Source: an uncultured Bacilli bacterium (GTDB lineage: Bacteria; Bacillota_I; Bacilli_A; RF39; UBA660). Taken from it: a stretch of 11,837 nucleotides of DNA. The notes below the pieces were generated by a model that did not search any database, was not told the DNA's origin, and saw only the letters and a list, made by a program, of their open reading frames with translations. Below are positions 8,626 through 11,837 of this stretch, one piece after another. The translations under genes were made by a program, and so were the position numbers. The stretch lies in NCBI GenBank assembly GCA_947598345.1, contig CANQFF010000030.1, positions 1 through 11,837 on the forward strand, given 5' to 3'. The first letter of the stretch is position 1. Every line of letters begins with the position of its first letter.

Positions 8626-8650
8626 AAGTCGCAAATTACTGCGACTTTTT
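8624..8650. terminator. Shared bidirectional terminator between convergent genes
   Basis: AAAAGTCGCA (8624-8633) pairs perfectly with TGCGACTTTT (8640-8649) around a 6-base loop, and T tracts follow on both strands. The hairpin starts inside the GH3 stop codon. On the minus strand its 5' arm encodes the last residues (KSQ) of the radical SAM protein, whose TAA stop (8636-8638) sits in the loop. One element therefore ends both transcripts in an 10-base gap. Confidence 0.9.
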
Positions 8651-9574
8651 GTATTTAATCCCTTGATAGGAATTTCTTCTTTTCATTTCTTTATCTATAT
8701 CGTTTAGTATTGTAACTTTTTTTATTAACCAATCTGGTTCTATTAAATCGCTAACTTTAGGATCTCCCGTTATTCTATTTATTACGATATCTTCTCTTAG
8801 ATATTCTAATTGATCACAAACAATATCAATGTATTCATCTCTAGATAAAACTTTAAATTTTTTATCTTTATAAATTTCAGCTAATTTTGTATCCTTTAAT
8901 ATAGATAACATATGTATTTTTATTCCTTGAATGTCTAAATTACTTAAATATTTGACTGTTTCTATCATCATTTCTTTTGTTTCATATGGTAATCCATTAA
9001 TTATGTGAACAACAACATTTATATTTTTTTCCCTAAGTTTTTTAACAGATTCTTCAAAACATTCTAAAGAGTGGCACCTATTAATAAATTTTGATGTTTT
9101 TTCGTGTATAGTTTGAAGTCCAAGTTCTACTGTAAGATATGTTTTTTTTGCTAATTCAGCTAAATAATCTAAACAATCATCTGATATACTATCTGGTCTA
9201 GTTGCAATATTTAATCCAACCACATTGTCTAAATTAAGTATAGTTTCATATTTTTCTTTTAAAACAGAAACAGGCGCATATGTATTAGTATTTGCTTGAA
9301 AATATCCAATATATTTAGCTTTAGGCCATTTTTTTAACATCATGTTTTTAACTTCATTAAATTGTGCGACTAAATCTTTTTTAATATCACCACCATATTC
9401 ACCACTACCTGTTTTAGAACAGTATATACATCCAAGCGTACCTACTTTTCCATCTTTATTTGGACAAGTAAAACCAGCATTTAAACTTACTTTAAAAACC
9501 TTTGAATTGAATTTGTGTTTATAAAAGTAATCTAAGGTATAGTATCGTTTATTAGAATCAGAATATTTAAACAT
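8636..9574 (-). CDS. Radical SAM protein, YhcC/YtqA (TIGR01212) family
   Basis: A 312-residue radical S-adenosylmethionine protein of the E. coli YhcC / B. subtilis YtqA type, whose reaction I do not know to be established; an RNA-modification role is often suspected from its Elp3-like relatives. The iron-sulfur cluster cysteines are C37, C49 and C52 in the family pattern CPNxDG...GC-x2-C. Other family marks are GYFQANTNTYAP (about 90-101), ATRPDS, VELGLQTIHEKT, HIINGLPYET, GIKIHML and the late NRITGDP. Length is normal. GGTGAT (9578-9583) supports the ATG at 9574; a TTG directly before it is less well placed. In the usual INRGH stretch the Gly is Cys (NRCHS), a small departure. It is monocistronic, with its own promoter and a terminator shared with the GH3 gene. 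Confidence 0.93.
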   Translation of the reverse strand: MFKYSDSNKRYYTLDYFYKHKFNSKVFKVSLNAGFTCPNKDGKVGTLGCIYCSKTGSGEYGGDIKKDLVAQFNEVKNMMLKKWPKAKYIGYFQANTNTYAPVSVLKEKYETILNLDNVVGLNIATRPDSISDDCLDYLAELAKKTYLTVELGLQTIHEKTSKFINRCHSLECFEESVKKLREKNINVVVHIINGLPYETKEMMIETVKYLSNLDIQGIKIHMLSILKDTKLAEIYKDKKFKVLSRDEYIDIVCDQLEYLREDIVINRITGDPKVSDLIEPDWLIKKVTILNDIDKEMKRRNSYQGIKYKKSQ

Positions 9575-9589
9575 CAAATCACCAAAAAT

Positions 9590-9618
9590 ATTATATATTA
9601 AAATAAAAATAAAATCAA
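9590..9618 (-). promoter_or_regulatory. Sigma-A promoter for the radical SAM gene
   Basis: On the minus strand TTGATT (9613-9618), a 17-base spacer and a perfect TATAAT (9590-9595) form a good sigma-A promoter. Its -35 box lies in the T-rich tail of the hsp20 terminator. The expected start is near 9583, at the ribosome-binding site, so the leader would be about 9 bases. Confidence 0.75.
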
Positions 9619-9640
9619 AAAAAGAAGCTTAAGAGCTTCT
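9616..9640 (-). terminator. Rho-independent terminator of hsp20
   Basis: On the minus strand AGAAGCT (9640-9634), loop CTTA, AGCTTCT (9629-9623) and a run of seven T (9617-9623) form a compact terminator. The stem starts inside the hsp20 stop codon TAG (9641-9639), so there is no 3' untranslated spacer. Confidence 0.88.
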
Positions 9641-10049
9641 AGTCACCAATTTCAATATATTTATTTTCTTTTTCAATTTTAGTGTTTTCTTTAGGGAAAG
9701 TTATTTTTAGTATACCATCTTTAAATGATGCATTTATTTGTTCTTGCTCTATATCTCCTACATAAAAGCTTCTAGAACATTTTCCATAAAATCTTTCTTT
9801 ATGAATATAATTTTCTTTTTCATCACTATCATCTTTAATATTTTCTGTAGATGCACTTATAGTTAAATAACCATCATTTAATTGTAATTTAATATCTTCT
9901 TTCTTATATCCAGGTAAATCTATTTTTAGAATATAATCATTACCTTTTTCTATGATATCTGTTTTCATAATAGTACTCTCCCTTTTAGTAAAAAATGAAT
10001 CGTTGAATACATCATCTAGAACATCAAATTTTGTTAATTTTGGAAACAT
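9639..10049 (-). CDS. Hsp20/alpha-crystallin small heat-shock protein
   Basis: ATP-independent cytoplasmic chaperone that holds unfolding proteins during heat stress, 136 residues, typical for bacterial Hsp20. A short variable N-terminus (about 1-27) begins MFPKLTKFDVLDD. The alpha-crystallin domain follows (about 28-120), with DLPGYKKEDI, LTISAST, RSFYVGDI and the hallmark ASFKDGILKITFPK. The C-terminal extension ends in IEI of KYIEIGD, the I-x-I motif that docks on a neighbouring subunit during oligomer assembly. AAGGAGGG (10056-10063), 6 bases from the ATG, is the strongest ribosome-binding site in the window. The promoter contains a CIRCE operator, so control by the repressor HrcA is likely; hrcA itself is not in the window. 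The gene is transcribed alone. Confidence 0.95.
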   Translation of the reverse strand: MFPKLTKFDVLDDVFNDSFFTKRESTIMKTDIIEKGNDYILKIDLPGYKKEDIKLQLNDGYLTISASTENIKDDSDEKENYIHKERFYGKCSRSFYVGDIEQEQINASFKDGILKITFPKENTKIEKENKYIEIGD

Positions 10050-10080
10050 AATTATCCCTCCTTAAAATTTGTGTGCAACT

Positions 10081-10106
10081 GTAAAAATGTTCCAAATCAT
10101 TTTTAC
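10081..10106 (-). promoter_or_regulatory. Hairpin at the predicted 5' end of hsp20 mRNA
   Basis: GTAAAAATG (10081-10089) and CATTTTTAC (10098-10106) form a perfect 9-bp inverted repeat with an 8-base loop. Seven bases downstream of the -10 box is the G at 10106, so the transcript would start exactly at the foot of this stem. The ribosome-binding site lies outside it, so it does not look like a masking RNA thermometer; a 5' stabilising stem is more likely. Confidence 0.65.
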
Positions 10107-10112
10107 GATTTA

Positions 10113-10141
10113 ATTATAGCACTTTTAATCAGCACTGTCAA
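10113..10141 (-). promoter_or_regulatory. Consensus sigma-A promoter of hsp20
   Basis: On the minus strand TTGACA (10136-10141), a spacer of exactly 17 bases and TATAAT (10113-10118) match the sigma-A consensus at all twelve positions. A promoter this strong fits a gene held off by a repressor. The -35 box lies inside the CIRCE operator. Confidence 0.93.
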
Positions 10142-10155
10142 TAATAGAGTGCTAA
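10129..10155. promoter_or_regulatory. CIRCE operator (HrcA binding site)
   Basis: TCAGCACTG, 9 bases, GAGTGCTAA. The CIRCE consensus is TTAGCACTC-N9-GAGTGCTAA; the right half matches 9 of 9 and the left 7 of 9, with exact spacing. HrcA bound here would cover the hsp20 -35 box. In B. subtilis groE the element lies downstream in the leader, so here repression would act at polymerase binding. An extra half-site AGCACT (10118-10123) touches the -10 box. Confidence 0.92.
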
Positions 10156-10189
10156 AATTCACAAAACTTACACATTACTATTATTGACA
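10136..10189. repeat. 12-bp inverted repeat spanning the hsp20/carboxypeptidase divergent promoters
   Basis: TGTCAATAATAG (10136-10147) and CTATTATTGACA (10178-10189) are perfect inverted copies separated by 30 bases. The left arm contains the hsp20 -35 box on the minus strand and the CIRCE spacer. The right arm contains TTGACA on the plus strand, facing the carboxypeptidase gene. Confidence 0.85.
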
Positions 10190-10211
10190 TTAATTTTAAA
10201 AATATTATTCT
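10184..10211 (+). promoter_or_regulatory. Probable promoter of the carboxypeptidase gene
   Basis: A perfect -35 TTGACA (10184-10189) is followed after 16 bases by TATTCT (10206-10211), a four-of-six -10 that keeps the key second A and final T. Transcription would start near 10218, giving a leader of about 35 bases. Other -10-like strings (TATAAC at 10216, CATAAT at 10229) lack a partner at normal spacing. Confidence 0.55.
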
Positions 10212-10252
10212 TTTTTATAACATTATTTCATAATCTTTAATAGAGGTGAGTT

Positions 10253-11437
10253 ATGAAAAAAATTATTATATTTTTAGTTTGTATATCTTTGCTTTTTCCA
10301 TTAATTAAAATACAAGCAGTAGAAGAAAAAAAGGAAGAAAATAAAAATTCGAATATACTAGCTCCTAATGCCAAAAGTGCTATTTTGATAGAGGAAAGTA
10401 CTGGTGAGATAATATATGAATTTAATTCTCATGAAAAATTAGAACCTGCATCTATGACCAAGATGATGAGTTTATTGTTAATTATGGAAGCAATAGAAAA
10501 TAAAGTTATTAGTTTAGATCAAATGATTACTGTTTCTAGTAATGCTTCTGGAATGGGTGGCTCACAGATATTACTTGAAACAGGAGAAAAGATGAGTGTA
10601 AATGATTTGCTTAAAGGAGTAGCTATAGCTAGTGGTAATGATGCAGTGGTTGCCTTAGCTGAGGCTATTGCAGGAACAGAAGAAAATTTTGTAAAAATGA
10701 TGAATGACAAAGTAAAAGAATTAGGATTAAAAGATACAAATTTTAAAAATTGTCATGGTTTAGATGAAGAAGGCCATTATTCAAGTGCATATGATATGGC
10801 ATATATAGGTAGACAGTTAGTTAAACATCAAAAAATATTAGAATATTCTAGTATTTATGAAGATTACTTAAGAGAAGGTACAAATAAAAAAATATGGCTT
10901 GTAAATACGAATAAACTAGTTAGATTTAAAGAAGGCGTAGATGGACTTAAAACTGGTTATACTGAGGGAGCTGGCTTTTGTCTTACTGCTACAATGAAGA
11001 AAGATGGTATGCGAGTTATTGCTACAGTTATGGGTGAACCTGATAGTGGAACTAGAAATAGTGAAGTAAGTTCTATGTTAGACTATTCATTTGCACAGGT
11101 TGGACTTAAAAAAGTTTTATCCAAGAAAAGTGTAATACAAAAAATTCAAATGCCAAAAGCAAAAGTGGATGAGATTAAAATAGTTCCTGCTGAAGATGTT
11201 AATATATTATATAAAAAAATAGAAGGTGAAATAAATCCAACTTATGAAGTAACCATTGATGAAATAAAAGTTCCGACTAAAAAGGGAGATGTTATAGGTA
11301 AGTTATATGTTATGAACAATGATGAAGTAATAAATGAAGTTGATCTTACGGTAAGTGAAGATGTAGAAAAATGTAATTTAATAGAGTTATATGGAAAGTA
11401 TATAAAAAATATATTAGGTGGTAATATAAAATTTTAA
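10253..11437 (+). CDS. Secreted D-alanyl-D-alanine carboxypeptidase (PBP5/DacF type, peptidase S11)
   Basis: Low-molecular-mass penicillin-binding protein that removes the terminal D-alanine of peptidoglycan stem peptides, limiting cross-linking. The 394 residues begin with a signal peptide (basic MKK, hydrophobic 4-20, likely cut after A22). The three active-site motifs of serine penicillin-binding enzymes are in order and well spaced: S67-M-T-K70, S127-G-N129 and K233-T-G235. Residues from about 290 to 375 fit the PBP5 C-terminal beta domain. The last 20 residues (from N375) could form the amphipathic helix that holds such enzymes on the membrane. AGAGGTGA (10242-10249) fixes the start. Length is close to B. 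subtilis DacF, but sequence alone does not separate DacF from DacA or DacB, so no symbol is given. It is divergent from hsp20 and apparently monocistronic. Confidence 0.95.
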   Translation: MKKIIIFLVCISLLFPLIKIQAVEEKKEENKNSNILAPNAKSAILIEESTGEIIYEFNSHEKLEPASMTKMMSLLLIMEAIENKVISLDQMITVSSNASGMGGSQILLETGEKMSVNDLLKGVAIASGNDAVVALAEAIAGTEENFVKMMNDKVKELGLKDTNFKNCHGLDEEGHYSSAYDMAYIGRQLVKHQKILEYSSIYEDYLREGTNKKIWLVNTNKLVRFKEGVDGLKTGYTEGAGFCLTATMKKDGMRVIATVMGEPDSGTRNSEVSSMLDYSFAQVGLKKVLSKKSVIQKIQMPKAKVDEIKIVPAEDVNILYKKIEGEINPTYEVTIDEIKVPTKKGDVIGKLYVMNNDEVINEVDLTVSEDVEKCNLIELYGKYIKNILGGNIKF

Positions 11438-11440
11438 AAT

Positions 11441-11461
11441 AGGAGCTTTAGCTCTTTTTTT
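11441..11461 (+). terminator. Terminator of the carboxypeptidase gene
   Basis: AGGAGC (11441-11446), loop TTTA and GCTCTT (11451-11456), with one G-U pair, run into seven T (11455-11461). It starts 4 bases after the stop. The stem is short, so termination may be partial; a second hairpin with a T tract follows at 11521. Confidence 0.75.
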
Positions 11462-11520
11462 GTTGAATAAATTCCTTTGTTAATCAAAGCTGTATAAAAT
11501 AAAGAAATAAAGAAAAGTAA

Positions 11521-11566
11521 AAAAAAGTGAACGCACCGAAAAATAAGAGAATTCGTTTGCTTTTTT
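11521..11566 (+). terminator. Second, long-loop hairpin with T tract
   Basis: AAAAAAGTGAACG (11521-11533) pairs along its full length with CGTTTGCTTTTTT (11554-11566), with two central G-U wobbles and a 20-base loop. The wobbles pair only in plus-strand RNA, where the minus strand would have two mismatches, so the structure belongs to plus-strand transcripts. It may be a back-up terminator for the carboxypeptidase gene or an insulator ahead of the next gene. Confidence 0.5.
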
Positions 11567-11610
11567 ATTTATTTTGTTAAAAATTAAAATTTTTCGCACT
11601 AAATGACTAA

Positions 11611-11631
11611 AACCCTTATAAAATAAGGGTT
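11611..11631. repeat. Perfect hairpin upstream of the last gene
   Basis: AACCCTTAT (11611-11619) and ATAAGGGTT (11623-11631) form a 9-bp perfect stem with a 3-base loop. No T tract follows, so it is not a standard terminator. It lies just upstream of the promoter of the downstream CDS. If that CDS is a transposase, this could be part of the left end of the element. Confidence 0.6.
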
Positions 11632-11635
11632 CTAA

Positions 11636-11664
11636 TGGACTTATCACCAAAAAAAAGTTATAAT
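11636..11664 (+). promoter_or_regulatory. Sigma-A-like promoter of the last CDS
   Basis: TGGACT (11636-11641, four of six for -35), 17 bases, then TATAAT (11659-11664). The start is expected near 11671, with a leader of about 34 bases. Confidence 0.65.
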
Positions 11665-11704
11665 ATAGTTGAATAAAAAATAAAATAACGAGGTGATGTA
11701 TCCA

Positions 11705-11837
11705 ATGAAAATAATACCACAAATTTCGATATTTGACTATACTGAAATTGAAATTTTAGGAGATTTAGAAAGATGTAAACTTTTAATAGAAAATGTTCCT
11801 GATGAAAAAATAGTAAATAAGCTAATAGAAATAAGAG
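11705..11837 (+). CDS. N-terminus of a probable IS transposase (3'-truncated by window edge)
   Basis: An open frame with a promoter and GAGGTGAT (11690-11697) runs off the window; 44 residues are visible. They begin MKIIPQISIFDYTEIE and continue with LGDLERCKLL and then IPDEK-like NVPDEKIVNKL. From memory this resembles the start of DDE transposases common in Clostridia and Bacilli, which open with a PQxxxFD stretch, LGDLER-like residues and a PDEKL motif before a DUF772-type region. No catalytic residue is inside the window, so the call rests on the N-terminus alone. An in-frame ATG at 11696 is an alternative start but lies inside the ribosome-binding site. A non-transposase protein remains possible. 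Confidence 0.55.
   Translation, partial: MKIIPQISIFDYTEIEILGDLERCKLLIENVPDEKIVNKLIEIR

Noticed and set aside
9342..9524. Plus-strand 60-codon open frame
   Set aside because: It is the shadow of the conserved radical SAM cysteine region on the other strand.
9575..9577. TTG start for the radical SAM gene
   Set aside because: It directly precedes an ATG that is better spaced from GGTGAT.
10050..10106. RNA thermometer hiding the hsp20 ribosome-binding site
   Set aside because: The only strong stem (10081-10106) does not include AAGGAGGG, and I see no pyrimidine stretch in the leader able to pair with it.
10519..10710. Minus-strand 63-codon open frame
   Set aside because: It lies opposite the active-site region of the carboxypeptidase gene and has no start signals.
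11480..11722. Minus-strand 80-codon open frame
   Set aside because: It runs across hairpins, a plus-strand promoter and a ribosome-binding site; the Phe/Tyr/Leu-rich product reflects AT-rich non-coding DNA.
1..11837. CRISPR array, tRNA or rRNA gene
   Set aside because: I saw no regularly spaced repeats, no tRNA-like cloverleaf segments and no rRNA-like sequence; the non-coding gaps are all under 300 bases.

Overview
The window is an AT-rich stretch of bacterial chromosome, and everything in it points to a low-GC Bacillota of the Bacilli/Mollicutes type. RpoB and RpoC are closely Bacillus-like and lack the large lineage-specific insertions of proteobacterial RpoC. Shine-Dalgarno sites are of the GGAGGTGAT kind, promoters are sigma-A-like, and hsp20 carries a CIRCE heat-shock operator. 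TGG encodes Trp and TGA is never read through, so the code looks standard. The species cannot be named from this sequence; an uncultured gut Bacilli lineage is a reasonable guess.

Layout. 1-3474: rpoB, missing about the first 67 codons. 3474-7109: rpoC, joined to rpoB by a TAATG stop/start overlap and closed by a strong intrinsic terminator. 7255-8625: a membrane-anchored, NagZ-like GH3 beta-N-acetylhexosaminidase with its own promoter. It converges on 8636-9574 (-), a radical SAM protein of the YhcC/YtqA family; the two share one bidirectional terminator. 9639-10049 (-): an Hsp20 small heat-shock protein under a consensus promoter whose -35 box lies inside a CIRCE operator. 10253-11437 (+): a secreted D,D-carboxypeptidase (PBP5/DacF type), divergent from hsp20. 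11438-11695: a hairpin-rich non-coding stretch. 11705-end: the start of a further CDS, probably the N-terminus of an insertion-sequence transposase.

The genes are mostly housekeeping. RpoB and RpoC form the catalytic core of RNA polymerase. GH3 and the carboxypeptidase both act on peptidoglycan outside the membrane, but they are separately transcribed. Hsp20 is the stress-controlled member. I found no CRISPR array, rRNA, tRNA or multi-gene defence system.

The most notable observations are in the polymerase itself. The near-universal trigger-loop histidine of RpoC (E. coli H936) is asparagine. The RpoB rifampicin-pocket histidine (E. coli H526) is also asparagine, the state associated with natural rifampicin insensitivity in mollicutes. 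RpoB also ends in a 54-residue acidic tail with no basic residue. Second in interest is the hsp20 control region: CIRCE, a third half-site at the -10, a 12-bp inverted repeat carrying both divergent -35 boxes, and a hairpin at the predicted 5' end of the mRNA.
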